Shown here piece by piece: positions 35,943-45,239 of a stretch of 64,000 bases of DNA. Position numbers and translations under genes: made by a program. Under the pieces are notes generated by a model, which was not told where the DNA came from, made no database searches, and saw nothing but the letters and a program-made list of their open reading frames with translations. The stretch lies in assembly GCF_018402695.1 (NCBI RefSeq), contig NZ_JAGYIM010000019.1, positions 62,001-126,000 on the forward strand. The letters are read 5' to 3'. Source of the DNA: Arsukibacterium sp. Its GTDB lineage: Bacteria; Pseudomonadota; Gammaproteobacteria; Enterobacterales; Alteromonadaceae. How positions within the stretch are numbered: the stretch's first letter is position 1; each line of letters begins with the position of its first letter.

Positions 35943-36841
35943 GCGAGCGCTTTATAATTGTCCAAAGTGGGGATGACAAACTTAGCGCCATTTTGCATGA
36001 TACGCCGGCCACTAACGCAGATGAAGCGTTAGCTACCGGTGTATTGATAATAGTCGGTGGGCCGCAGTACCGGGTAGGAAGCCATCGCCAATTTGTTAAG
36101 CTAAGTAGAGCGTTAGCAAATGCCGGGATAAGCAGCTTGCGTGTTGACTTTAGTGGCATGGGTGACAGCGAAGGTGAATTGCAGCCCTTTTATGCTAATA
36201 AGCAGGCTATTCAGCAGGCCATAGACACTTTTATAAACCAAAACCCCACTATCAGCCAGGTCGTAATCTGGGGCTTGTGTGATGCAGCTAGTTCAGCACT
36301 GTTATATTTCCATCAACAGGAAGATAATAGAATTGCAGGGTTAGTGTTATTAAACCCCTGGGTAAGACAACAACACAGCCATGCCCAGGTGATGCTGAAA
36401 CACTATTACTGGCAGCGCTTCAGCTCTAAAGCCTTCTGGCAAAAGTTGCTGGGCGGCGGTCTGAATCCGTTACAAAGCCTGAAAGAATTACTGCGTACCT
36501 ACAAAAAAAGTAAAACTAACCAGCCAGAAAATACAGCTGAACAACAAGGTAGCAAACAGCTAACGACCGCAGGTAGCACAACAGCAGAAAACTATGTGCA
36601 GCATATGCTGGCAGGCTGGCAGCGCTTTACTGGCAGTACGCTAGTAATAACCAGCGGCAATGATCATACTGCGCAGGAGTTTTTAGATTTATGTAGCGAG
36701 CAACCAGACTGGCAGCAGTGTTTAAACCAGGCACAGCATCAGCACATTGCCGCCGCTAACCATACGTTTGCCAGTGCTTTGTGGCGCGGCGAAGTTGAGC
36801 AGTGCTGTATTGATTTTATTAAGAATTTAGAATCGAAATAA
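35939..36841 (+). CDS. XrtA system-associated hydrolase 1
   Basis: A 300-residue alpha/beta hydrolase (TIGR03100-like). GVLIIVGGPQYRVGSHRQFV and RVDFSGMGDSEG are diagnostic. The nucleophile elbow is WGLCDAASSAL, with Cys in place of the usual Ser, as in dienelactone-hydrolase-type enzymes. The C-terminal half carries a Gln/Thr-rich insertion (residues ~190-220). It probably acts on a thioester or ester intermediate of the locus; the substrate is unknown. It is coupled to hydrolase 2 through an ATGA overlap and converges on the sulfotransferase gene. Confidence 0.9.
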   Translation: MSERFIIVQSGDDKLSAILHDTPATNADEALATGVLIIVGGPQYRVGSHRQFVKLSRALANAGISSLRVDFSGMGDSEGELQPFYANKQAIQQAIDTFINQNPTISQVVIWGLCDAASSALLYFHQQEDNRIAGLVLLNPWVRQQHSHAQVMLKHYYWQRFSSKAFWQKLLGGGLNPLQSLKELLRTYKKSKTNQPENTAEQQGSKQLTTAGSTTAENYVQHMLAGWQRFTGSTLVITSGNDHTAQEFLDLCSEQPDWQQCLNQAQHQHIAAANHTFASALWRGEVEQCCIDFIKNLESK

Positions 36842-36858
36842 TATACGCCGTTACTACA

Positions 36859-37659
36859 TTATCGCCCAAATATACGCTGCAATTTGCGAGTTACTTTTGG
36901 TAATATCGGTTCTCTTTTTGGATAAAGTAGCTCTTCACTAAGATCGAAATCCTCAAGAAAACGGCGTGTCCATTCCTTGTTGAGATTGTTGCTTTGTTTC
37001 TCTGTAGCCTGCTCCGTTGGAAAATGCTTCACCTCAGTTTCAACGAAACGTGCAATAGTCGAAATCGAAGAAACCAGATGATGTTTTATCTGGCTGAAAT
37101 CCATTTCAATATAATTTACTCCACTCGCAGCGAGGATATAGCGCCAGGATGCATTATTAAGAATAGTTTGTCGTAAACAATGGTTAATTTGTATTGCATT
37201 ATAAACGGGGTTCTCGTTGACAGGTTTCTGGCCAGAGATCCATACACCAGTCTGATTGGCAATAGCCAAGGAGACCGCTTGCTCTAAAACATCATGCCGG
37301 GAAAGCAAAACATAATGCGCATCAGGGAATATATTCATCAGATTTGTGAAACTACCAAACTGCTTAATATGATTGTAGTGAATTTTAATGCTGAACAGAC
37401 CATTTTCAGAGGTACGATGCCTTTTTATCTGCAACATCAATTTATCCACGTCTTTAATCCCAAAGCGTTCTTTCCAACGTCTTAAATTTGCCGGATTAGC
37501 ATATTCCAGAGGAAATCCAAAACTATCAGTTTTATAAAGCGCATGCCCTAACATGTGACTACCACAGCGGGCTGTCGAAGCGATTATTAACGTCTTACTC
37601 GCTTTGTCTACAGTAGGAAAATCGTGTTCCTCTAAGAACTGGTCTTCATACAAATTCAT
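36859..37659 (-). CDS. Stf0-type sulfotransferase
   Basis: A 266-residue PAPS-dependent sulfotransferase-like protein. The 5'-phosphosulfate loop is LIIASTARCGSHMLGHAL, followed by FGFPLEYANPANLRRWKERFG. NGLFSIKIHYNHIKQFG and YVLLSRHDVLEQAVSLAIANQTGVW match Stf0 (the trehalose 2-sulfotransferase family). It would sulfate a sugar of the polysaccharide or a lipid. AT-rich DNA and minus-strand orientation set it apart from the hydrolases. No PAPS-synthesis genes are in the window; they would be supplied elsewhere. Confidence 0.85.
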   Translation of the reverse strand: MNLYEDQFLEEHDFPTVDKASKTLIIASTARCGSHMLGHALYKTDSFGFPLEYANPANLRRWKERFGIKDVDKLMLQIKRHRTSENGLFSIKIHYNHIKQFGSFTNLMNIFPDAHYVLLSRHDVLEQAVSLAIANQTGVWISGQKPVNENPVYNAIQINHCLRQTILNNASWRYILAASGVNYIEMDFSQIKHHLVSSISTIARFVETEVKHFPTEQATEKQSNNLNKEWTRRFLEDFDLSEELLYPKREPILPKVTRKLQRIFGR

Positions 37660-37801
37660 CTTAGTCCCTTAATCATATTCGCATCCGGCCAAAGTAGAAG
37701 ACGCATTTTATTTATCGGCCCTAAATATTAAGCCACCGATCTGTGACTGTGGCCACGGTTAGCATCAATTCAAAAGCTACTAATAGCCAAAAATTTGTTG
37801 C

Positions 37802-39055
37802 TTACAACAGTATCTCAGCCACATTCGGATGGCCTAAGAAATCCTGCGGACTGGCCGTAGGACCATAAGCACCCGACTGATACACTACTACCCAGTCACC
37901 CACGTCGGCTTTGGGTAACAACATTCGGTCGGCTAAAATATCCAGTGGGGTGCATAAGGGCCCTACTACAGTTACCAGCTCTGTATCGGACTCGCTGAAC
38001 TTGTTTGCTATGGCGACCGGATAGTTCTTGCGAATAACCTGACCAAAATTACCGGAATTAGCCAGATGGTGGTGTAAACCACCGTTACACACCAGATAAG
38101 TGGTGCCACGTGATTGTTTTTTATCGACTACCTGACAGGCATACAGGCCGGCTTCGGCAACAATATAACGGCCCAACTCGATAACCAGCTCTATTCCGGC
38201 CAGTTCTGTGTCGTACTGTTGCAGCAACCCCTGTAAAGACTCACCTACCGGTGCCAAGTCAAGCCGGCGCTCCCCGGCAAAATACGGAATACCAAAGCCA
38301 CCACCCAGATTAATCATCTCGGGCCGATACGGGCAAGCCGCCACCAGTTTCGCCGCCAAAGCAAAGGTATGCTGGTGTGCTTCCATTAAGGCGTCAGCTT
38401 TCAAGTTTTGCGAACCGCAGAAAATATGAAAACCACGCAACTTTACCGGCATATCGGCAATTTTACCCAGGGTTTCCAGCACCAGCTCTTCGTCAATACC
38501 AAATGGCTTGGCACCGCCAGCCATTTTCATGCCCGATGCTTTTAATTCAAACGCCGGGTTAACCCGTAGTGCGACCTGTGGGGTATGGGTGGTTTGCGCG
38601 CCAAGCTGACTAATACGCTGTAATTCGCCCAGTGATTCGACATTCAGGGTCACCCCGGCAATAATGGCTGACAGCAACTCAGTATCGCCTTTGCCAGGTC
38701 CGGCAAAACTAATGTCGGCGACCGGCATACCACTTTGCAGCGCCAGCAGCATTTCTTTTTGGGAGGCGACATCAAAGCCGTCAACTAACGGCTTTAAATA
38801 CTGCACTACAGGCCAATAGGGGTTAGCCTTGACCGCATAATGCAGTTTAATCCGGGAAGGAATATGGGTTCTGAAGCTTTGAACCTGCTGCGCAATAATC
38901 TGCCTGTCGTAAACATAAAATGCCGGCCGGTTTAACAGCTGGCTGATTTCAGTCATGGTAAAACCGGCCGCCACCAGTTCGCCCTGCTTTACCCTGAACT
39001 GACTCATTTGTTCATGTTGCGGCGCACTTGTGCTGCTCGCGCTGGTACTGCTCAT
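37802..39055 (-). CDS. XrtA system-associated PLP-dependent decarboxylase
   Basis: A 417-residue fold-type III (alanine racemase-like) decarboxylase of the diaminopimelate/ornithine family (TIGR03099-like). PLP lysine Lys76 lies in HYAVKANPYWPV; GFDVASQKEM, HIFCGSQNL, NLGGGFGIPYF, ELGRYIVAEAG and VVGPLCTPLDILAD (substrate Cys from the partner subunit) follow. It overlaps the ligase stop by 4 bp, which supports the 39055 start. It probably decarboxylates an amino acid, perhaps while tethered to the neighbouring carrier protein (inference). Confidence 0.92.
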   Translation of the reverse strand: MSSTSASSTSAPQHEQMSQFRVKQGELVAAGFTMTEISQLLNRPAFYVYDRQIIAQQVQSFRTHIPSRIKLHYAVKANPYWPVVQYLKPLVDGFDVASQKEMLLALQSGMPVADISFAGPGKGDTELLSAIIAGVTLNVESLGELQRISQLGAQTTHTPQVALRVNPAFELKASGMKMAGGAKPFGIDEELVLETLGKIADMPVKLRGFHIFCGSQNLKADALMEAHQHTFALAAKLVAACPYRPEMINLGGGFGIPYFAGERRLDLAPVGESLQGLLQQYDTELAGIELVIELGRYIVAEAGLYACQVVDKKQSRGTTYLVCNGGLHHHLANSGNFGQVIRKNYPVAIANKFSESDTELVTVVGPLCTPLDILADRMLLPKADVGDWVVVYQSGAYGPTASPQDFLGHPNVAEILL

Positions 39056-40674
39056 GTTGACGCTCCTGTCATGCTGTTATTACTGTCAACAAAATAATCC
39101 TGGTACTGGCTGGCCAGGGTTTTGCGATCAATTTTGCCGTTAGCATTTTTCGGCAGACTGTCCAGGATAATAATTTCCCGGGGCTGCATAAAATTAGGCA
39201 GACTGCGTTTTAACTGGGTTTGCCAACTGCTTACATCCGGAGCTGCCCCTGACGTCGCTACCACGACCAGAATGGCCTGATCGACGCCATCGTAAACGCC
39301 CATGGCTGCAACATCAACCAGCGCCGGGTCCAGCCGGTAGACCGCTTCCTCAACTTCAGTCGGGCTTACCCGGTAGCCAGAAGTTTTAATCATTTCATCT
39401 CGTCGGCCAATAAAGTACAGGTAGCCTTCTTCGTCGGCCTTAACAGTATCGCCCGACCACACGGCCGGCGTCGTCAGCTGAATACCTGACGGGGTCACCG
39501 GGTCAAACTTAAAGCGTTCTGCGGTTTTCTCCGGTGCGTTCCAGTAACCCAGACTAACCAGCGGCCCGCGATGCACCAGTTCGCCCGGCTCATTTGGCCC
39601 GCAAATACTGCCATCTTCTCGCACAACTAAAATTTCGGCGTTGGGTATGGCCTTACCCATTGAGCCCGGTTTGCGGGCTAAATCGGCTGGTGGCAGGTAA
39701 GTTGAACGGAATGCTTCCGTTAAACCATACATCAGATAGGGTTCAGCGTTAATAAAGATATTCTGTAACTGGCTGAGTAACGCCTGCGGCATAGCGCCAC
39801 CCGAGTTTGTTAAATAGCGGACACTATCGGCGCTGCCATCCGGCCATTTGGCTTTGGCTAGCTGCGCCCACAATGGCGGCACTGCCGCAATACCGGTAAC
39901 ACCATGCCGGCTGACAGCCCGAACCACATCCTGCACCAAAAAGAAATCCAGTAATACCACACTGGCACCGGTTAAAAAGGCGGTAGTCAGCTGGCTTAAG
40001 CCATAGTCAAAACTTAACGGTAGTAATGCCAGAATGACATCGTCTGGACGGTTTTGCAGATAACTTGCCACACTACTGGCACCAACCAGCATATTGCGCT
40101 GTGATAGCACCACCCCTTTCGGTTTACCAGTACTGCCCGACGTATACAGGATAGCAGCCATATCGCTGTCAGTGACCGCGCCCTGTGGCGCAGCATTAGC
40201 GGTGCTAAACTCTTTTTCATTGGCAGCCGGTATTAATGGTTTAACAGCTAGATGGCCAACCACCTGCTCTGGCTGAGCCTCATCAGTTAATAATATTGTA
40301 TGCAAATCCGGACAGTCTGCCAGTACCTCAGTTAATGTAGCTAACCGGTCTTTACTGGTTACCAGCACCCTGACATTACAGTCCTGCAGAATGTGCTGTA
40401 CCTGCACGGCTTTCAGCGCCGGATTAACCGGCACAAAAACACCACCACACGCATTGGCACCCCAGATGCTGTAAATCGTTTCAAACTGCTTCGGTAAATA
40501 AATTGCTACCCGATCATAGCGCTTAACGCCCTGCTGTTGCAGGCTAACAGCGACAGCATTTACCTGCTGTAGCAGTTCAGTGTAACTTAAGCTTTTGTCT
40601 TTAAAGTACAGCGCAGTATGCTGAGGAAATGTTCGTTGAGCCTGTTGCAGCAATTGATATAGATTTTTGGTCAT
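39052..40674 (-). CDS. XrtA system-associated acyl-AMP/CoA ligase
   Basis: A 540-residue ANL-superfamily ligase (TIGR03098-like). The start at 40674 has AGAGGA five bases upstream; a longer frame to 40716 is less likely. ILYTSGSTGKPKGVVLSQRN is the P-loop, YLMYGLTEAF the A5 region, FIGRRDEMIKTSGYRVSP the hinge, and NANGKIDRKTL contains the catalytic Lys. It would adenylate an acid or amino acid and load it on the acyl carrier protein encoded divergently at 40838. It is coupled to the decarboxylase gene. Confidence 0.92.
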   Translation of the reverse strand: MTKNLYQLLQQAQRTFPQHTALYFKDKSLSYTELLQQVNAVAVSLQQQGVKRYDRVAIYLPKQFETIYSIWGANACGGVFVPVNPALKAVQVQHILQDCNVRVLVTSKDRLATLTEVLADCPDLHTILLTDEAQPEQVVGHLAVKPLIPAANEKEFSTANAAPQGAVTDSDMAAILYTSGSTGKPKGVVLSQRNMLVGASSVASYLQNRPDDVILALLPLSFDYGLSQLTTAFLTGASVVLLDFFLVQDVVRAVSRHGVTGIAAVPPLWAQLAKAKWPDGSADSVRYLTNSGGAMPQALLSQLQNIFINAEPYLMYGLTEAFRSTYLPPADLARKPGSMGKAIPNAEILVVREDGSICGPNEPGELVHRGPLVSLGYWNAPEKTAERFKFDPVTPSGIQLTTPAVWSGDTVKADEEGYLYFIGRRDEMIKTSGYRVSPTEVEEAVYRLDPALVDVAAMGVYDGVDQAILVVVATSGAAPDVSSWQTQLKRSLPNFMQPREIIILDSLPKNANGKIDRKTLASQYQDYFVDSNNSMTGAST

Positions 40675-40773
40675 TGTGTCCTCTAGACCTTTCACTTTTA
40701 ATCCCTTTGTGTGCAATAATAAAACAGTTTCAGCAAGAAGCCGATAAGAAAATTGAGGTTGTTATTAATTTAT

Positions 40774-40792
40774 AGTTTGCTTACCGCAAACT
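40774..40792. promoter_or_regulatory. Perfect 7-bp palindrome between divergent genes
   Basis: AGTTTGC-TTACC-GCAAACT: a perfect inverted repeat with 5-base spacer in the 163 bp region between the ligase operon and the carrier protein gene. It lies about 45 bp before the acp start and about 100 bp before the ligase start, and could be an operator for both. The factor is unknown. Confidence 0.45.
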
Positions 40793-40837
40793 GAATTTTA
40801 CCTCAGCCAGGATATAGGTATTAAAAGGACGCACTGC

Positions 40838-41080
40838 ATGCCCAATCAACAACTACTCGCCGACATTTTACGCACTGTACTACAGATAGAGAAAGATTTC
40901 AGCGCCGACACCCCATTGCTGGGAGCGATTCCGGAATTTGATTCGATGGCGATTATTGCCGTTATTACTGAACTGGAAGATCAACTTGGCATCGAGTTTG
41001 ATGATGATGAGATTTCAGCGGAAATTTTTGAGACTTTTGGCCAGCTCAGTGCTTTTGTTGCTGAAAAGCAAGCAGCCTGA
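40838..41080 (+). CDS. Acyl carrier protein
   Basis: An 80-residue carrier protein. Ser36 in PEFDSMAIIAV is the 4'-phosphopantetheine attachment site, with LEDQLGIEFDDDEIS forming helix III; the length is normal. It stands divergent from the acyl-AMP ligase and PLP decarboxylase, the classical arrangement of exosortase A loci, so it is probably the carrier for that pair rather than for fatty acid synthesis. It lies 30 bp upstream of the dehydrogenase. Confidence 0.93.
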   Translation: MPNQQLLADILRTVLQIEKDFSADTPLLGAIPEFDSMAIIAVITELEDQLGIEFDDDEISAEIFETFGQLSAFVAEKQAA

Positions 41081-41110
41081 AGCAAACCCAGATTTTAAAA
41101 AGGATTTACT

Positions 41111-42355
41111 ATGTTGCCATTTAACCGGGTATCTGTGATTGGTTTGGGTTATATCGGCTTGCCCACCGCTGCCGTTATCGCCTCACGGGGCGTTGAGGTA
41201 TTAGGTGTTGATGTATCAGAGCACGCTGTTAACACCATTAATCAGGGTAAAGTGCATATTGTTGAACCCGACCTGGATATGCTGGTGCAAGCGGCGGTTA
41301 CGACCGGCAAGTTAAAAGCGGCCCTGAGCCCGGAGCCTGCCGATGCCTTTATGATAGCGGTACCTACGCCGTTTAAAGAAAATAAAAGCCCGGATCTCAG
41401 CTATATTAAAGCGGCGCTGGAAACTATTGCGCCGGTGCTGGCCAAAGGCAATTTAATTGTATTAGAGTCGACCTCGCCAGTGGGGACTACTGAACAGATT
41501 TCCCAGTGGCTGGCTGAACTGCGTCCTGATTTTAAATTACCGCACACCGATGGCGAACAGGCTGACTTGTTTATTGCCCATTGCCCGGAACGGGTTTTAC
41601 CAGGCCGGGTGCTACAGGAGTTAGTCAGTAATGACCGGATTATTGGCGGTATAACCCCGCGTTGCGCTGAGCGGGCGATTGAGCTGTATCAGCTGTTTGT
41701 GCGTGGCGAATGCCTGCGTACCACTGCCCGGACTGCCGAAATGGCGAAACTGACTGAAAATGCCTTTCGCGACGTCAACATTGCCTTTGCCAATGAGCTA
41801 TCTATCATTTGTGACACCCTGAAAATTAATGTCTGGGAGCTGATTAAACTGGCTAACCGCCACCCCCGGGTAAATATTTTAAGCCCCGGCCCCGGCGTTG
41901 GCGGCCATTGTATTGCAGTAGATCCCTGGTTTATTGTTGACTCGGCCCCGGAACAGGCGCAAATTATTCGTAAAGCGCGGGAAATTAACGATAACAAACC
42001 ATTATATGTAGTTGAAAAAATCCGCCAGGCCGCTGATCAATTTAAAAAGCCGGTTATCGCGTGTCTGGGCTTAGCGTTTAAAGCTGACATTGACGATTTA
42101 CGGGAAAGCCCGGCGCTGGACATTGCTAAACAACTGTTAAGTGAAAATATCGGTGAAATTTTATTAGTAGAACCGAATATTAAGCAACTACCTGCTAAAC
42201 TGGCTAAATATAATACTGAACTGACCACGCTGAATCAGGCGCTGGAAAAAGCCAATATATTAGTAGTACTGGTAGATCATAAGCAGTTTAAAAGCCTGCA
42301 GCCAGCGGATGTCACTACTAAGGTTGTTATAGATACCAGAGGTATATTTGGCTAA
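41111..42355 (+). CDS. wecC: UDP-N-acetyl-D-mannosamine dehydrogenase
   Basis: A 414-residue NDP-sugar dehydrogenase. VSVIGLGYIGLPTAAVIASR is the NAD-binding start, ESTSPVGTTEQI and AHCPERVLPGRVLQEL follow, TENAFRDVNIAFANEL is typical of WecC, and the catalytic Cys267 lies in GPGVGGHCIAVDPWF. It oxidises UDP-ManNAc to UDP-ManNAcA with two NAD+. No epimerase (wecB) is in the window. AAAAAGGATTT precedes the ATG. Together with algD this gives the locus two uronate-forming enzymes. Confidence 0.92.
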   Translation: MLPFNRVSVIGLGYIGLPTAAVIASRGVEVLGVDVSEHAVNTINQGKVHIVEPDLDMLVQAAVTTGKLKAALSPEPADAFMIAVPTPFKENKSPDLSYIKAALETIAPVLAKGNLIVLESTSPVGTTEQISQWLAELRPDFKLPHTDGEQADLFIAHCPERVLPGRVLQELVSNDRIIGGITPRCAERAIELYQLFVRGECLRTTARTAEMAKLTENAFRDVNIAFANELSIICDTLKINVWELIKLANRHPRVNILSPGPGVGGHCIAVDPWFIVDSAPEQAQIIRKAREINDNKPLYVVEKIRQAADQFKKPVIACLGLAFKADIDDLRESPALDIAKQLLSENIGEILLVEPNIKQLPAKLAKYNTELTTLNQALEKANILVVLVDHKQFKSLQPADVTTKVVIDTRGIFG

Positions 42356-42433
42356 ACCGTACTTAATGTAAGCACGATATGCCACATCCTCGTTGTCACC
42401 GCCCAAATTGTAACCGCAATGGAGTGTAGTAAC

Positions 42434-45196
42434 ATGAAAAAAATGTCGTTAACCGCCGTCGCCCTGATAGCCGTTTTAAGTGGCTGCAGCGGCAAAGATG
42501 CTGCTGAACATTATCAGGACGCACTGCAATACAGCCAGAACAACGAATATAATGCAGCTGTAATTGAACTGAAGTCTGCTATATCTAAGGAGCCGGACAA
42601 CAGTGAATACCGACTATTACTGGCCAGAATATATCTGAAAGCCGGTGATGCCGTATCAGCAGAAAAAGAGTTTGATCGGGCACTACGCAATGGCGCTGAC
42701 CCGGAGAACATTGCCATTGAAGTGATTCAAGCCAGTTATCTGGCAGAAAACTATCAGAACGTGCTCAGCCTGTTTACTGAAACCGAAGGTCTGTCGTCGA
42801 AAACTGAGCACTTCCTGAAAATTTACCGGGCACTGGCCGAAGTTGAGCTGGGTGCTGCCGAAAACGCTGTGGCTATTTTTGATGAACTGGTAAACAGTGA
42901 GTATCAGGATTTAGCCGCTTATGCTGAAGCCGCACTGCTGTTAAACGCGCGCAACATCGCTGAGGCACTCAGTATCGTACAACAAGTCACCACAGACAGC
43001 GCTATAGCTAAAGAAGCCTTGTTACTGACCGCTCAATTACAGTTGCTGAATAAACAAACAGACGATGCGATTACCAACTTACAGCAGTACATTGAGCAGG
43101 TGCCGGGCGCCCTACGTGTACGATTATTGCTGGCGCAAACTTATGTGCAACAGCAAAAATTTGCTGAGGCAGATGAGCAACTGGTATTTATTTTGAAGCG
43201 TGCGCCGGAACACGGACTTAGTAATTACCTGAAGGCCACCATTGAATACCAGAAAGAAGATTACCCGAAAGCTAAAGAGCATATCGATAAAGCCATTAGC
43301 GCCCGCTTCACCAATACACCGAGTCGTATTCTGGCAGGTATTGTCAGCCATCAGCTTGGCCTCGAAGCCCAGGCGCTAAGCCACCTCAGTGCAGTTAAAA
43401 ATAGTCTGCATACCTACCCACCCGCTCAACGCCTGTATTCATTGTTGCAACTACGCGCGGGTGAAACTGCCGATGCAGCCAGCAGCCTGAACGAAGCCGA
43501 TCTCACCGAACAGGATTTATCACTGGTTGCTGGTACCGCGTTTCAGCTGATAAGCCAGGGTGATGAAAGTCTGGCAGCTGAAATTATCAGTCGTTATGAA
43601 AACATGGTGGTACCTCAGGACGGTCAGTCGTTAAGTACATTAGGTAGCATTAAGCTGGGTTTGCCAAACCGCAACGCAGAAGGGATTAAAAACCTTGAGC
43701 AAGCGTTAATGATGGACCCGGGCTTACATGATACCCGGCTGGTTTTAGCGGGTAGCTATATAAGACAAAAGCAGTTCGACAAAGCGGCAGAGCTGGCAGA
43801 TGAATGGCTGAAAGCAGCAGAAACCCGCAATGCCGGTTATAATCTGAAAGCGCTGACCTATTTATTACAGCAAGATATGGAAAACGGCAAGTTAATGCTG
43901 GCTGAGGCACAGAAGGCAGACAGTGAAAATGTGTTTACGATATATATGCTGGCAGCCGTTGCCCGCGATGAAGACGATATAGAGAAAAGTGACGCTTTGC
44001 TTGAGCAGGCTATTGAATTGCGATCTGATTATGTCCCTGCTCTGATTGCCTATTTTAGCTCGATGCAGCAACAAGGTACGCCACAAGTGGCGCTGGATGT
44101 TGTCGAGCGTTCACATAAGGCTCACCCGGATAACAACCAGATCAGAATGTTACTGGCCAATCTGTACCAAAGCCGGAATAAATTTGCGGATGTGATCACG
44201 CTACTGAAACCCATCAGCGATACGCAGCAACAGTTCACCCCCGCCTTCTATAATCTGCTGGTCACTGCATATGTCAGAACTAACCAAACTGATCAGGCAC
44301 TCGCGCTGGCAGAACGCTGGTTCAACACCGATGATAAAAACATCCGGGCCGGCTTAGCCTATGCAAACCTGCTGGCAAATGCCGGCCGCTTTAAAGATGC
44401 GATAGCCGTGTTGGATAAACAACTTAAAGTTCATCCGAAGGAGCCAATTTTATTGCGCACCAAAATTGCGGCGCAATCGGAAAATGGTGACCAAAGAGGA
44501 GCATTGGCAACCTATGAGCAGCTGCCTGAGGACGTTGCCAACAGCGCCGAAATGTTATACCACAAAGGCCGCATTCAAATTCTGAACGAGCAAATCAGTC
44601 CGGGACTTGAAACTCTGAATAAGTCTTATAATATTGAACCTCACGCCGCTACAGCGATTGCCATAGCCGGGGCTTATGCCAAAGATATTTCATTTCGCAG
44701 GGCAGTAACCTTTATTGAAGATCATTTTGCCAAGCACGGTAAAAACAACACTGAACTGCATGCTTACTACGCTAACTTACTGATTGAGGACGATGTCAAT
44801 AAAGCGGTTTCGGTATATGCGGAGATTGTGCAGCAGGCACCTGACAACCTTATTGCTTTAAATAATTATGCCTGGGTTCTGTTAGAGGTTGGCAACGTAG
44901 CTGAGGCTAAAACCTATGCAGAGCAAGCATTGAAACTTAACGACCGCCATCCGGATGTATTGGACACCTATGGCAGAGTATTACTTGAGCAGGGCGAGCA
45001 CGCAAAAGCAAAAGTACAGTTTGAGCAATCGCTGGCATTACGGCCGGGCCATGCCGAAGTTCAGCTTAACCTGGCACAGGCACTGATCAACAATGGTGAA
45101 CAAGAACAGGCGGGTAAAATTTTGGCTGCAGTTAAAACCGATAAAGTCGAGTATCTGGACCGGGCCAAAGCATTGCAGCAACAGCTGCAGCAATAG
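42434..45196 (+). CDS. prsT: PEP-CTERM system TPR-repeat lipoprotein PrsT
   Basis: A 920-residue lipoprotein. The lipobox AVLSGCSGKD places the lipidated Cys near residue 18, and the rest is a long run of tetratricopeptide repeats (about 20). It matches the PrsT family found with exosortase A. The ATG at 42434 is chosen because GGAG stands 9 bases before it and it gives a proper lipoprotein signal. It is probably anchored in the outer or inner membrane and acts as scaffold for polysaccharide secretion or PEP-CTERM protein handling; the role is not proven. A terminator follows at 45273. Confidence 0.93.
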   Translation: MKKMSLTAVALIAVLSGCSGKDAAEHYQDALQYSQNNEYNAAVIELKSAISKEPDNSEYRLLLARIYLKAGDAVSAEKEFDRALRNGADPENIAIEVIQASYLAENYQNVLSLFTETEGLSSKTEHFLKIYRALAEVELGAAENAVAIFDELVNSEYQDLAAYAEAALLLNARNIAEALSIVQQVTTDSAIAKEALLLTAQLQLLNKQTDDAITNLQQYIEQVPGALRVRLLLAQTYVQQQKFAEADEQLVFILKRAPEHGLSNYLKATIEYQKEDYPKAKEHIDKAISARFTNTPSRILAGIVSHQLGLEAQALSHLSAVKNSLHTYPPAQRLYSLLQLRAGETADAASSLNEADLTEQDLSLVAGTAFQLISQGDESLAAEIISRYENMVVPQDGQSLSTLGSIKLGLPNRNAEGIKNLEQALMMDPGLHDTRLVLAGSYIRQKQFDKAAELADEWLKAAETRNAGYNLKALTYLLQQDMENGKLMLAEAQKADSENVFTIYMLAAVARDEDDIEKSDALLEQAIELRSDYVPALIAYFSSMQQQGTPQVALDVVERSHKAHPDNNQIRMLLANLYQSRNKFADVITLLKPISDTQQQFTPAFYNLLVTAYVRTNQTDQALALAERWFNTDDKNIRAGLAYANLLANAGRFKDAIAVLDKQLKVHPKEPILLRTKIAAQSENGDQRGALATYEQLPEDVANSAEMLYHKGRIQILNEQISPGLETLNKSYNIEPHAATAIAIAGAYAKDISFRRAVTFIEDHFAKHGKNNTELHAYYANLLIEDDVNKAVSVYAEIVQQAPDNLIALNNYAWVLLEVGNVAEAKTYAEQALKLNDRHPDVLDTYGRVLLEQGEHAKAKVQFEQSLALRPGHAEVQLNLAQALINNGEQEQAGKILAAVKTDKVEYLDRAKALQQQLQQ

Positions 45197-45239
45197 TCGC
45201 CTAGATTCAGTTTTCGGATTTATGCCGATATCACAGTAA

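Noticed and set aside
35611-36159. 182-codon frame on the minus strand
   Set aside because: It lies across two clear XrtA hydrolase genes and has no recognisable motif or ribosome site.
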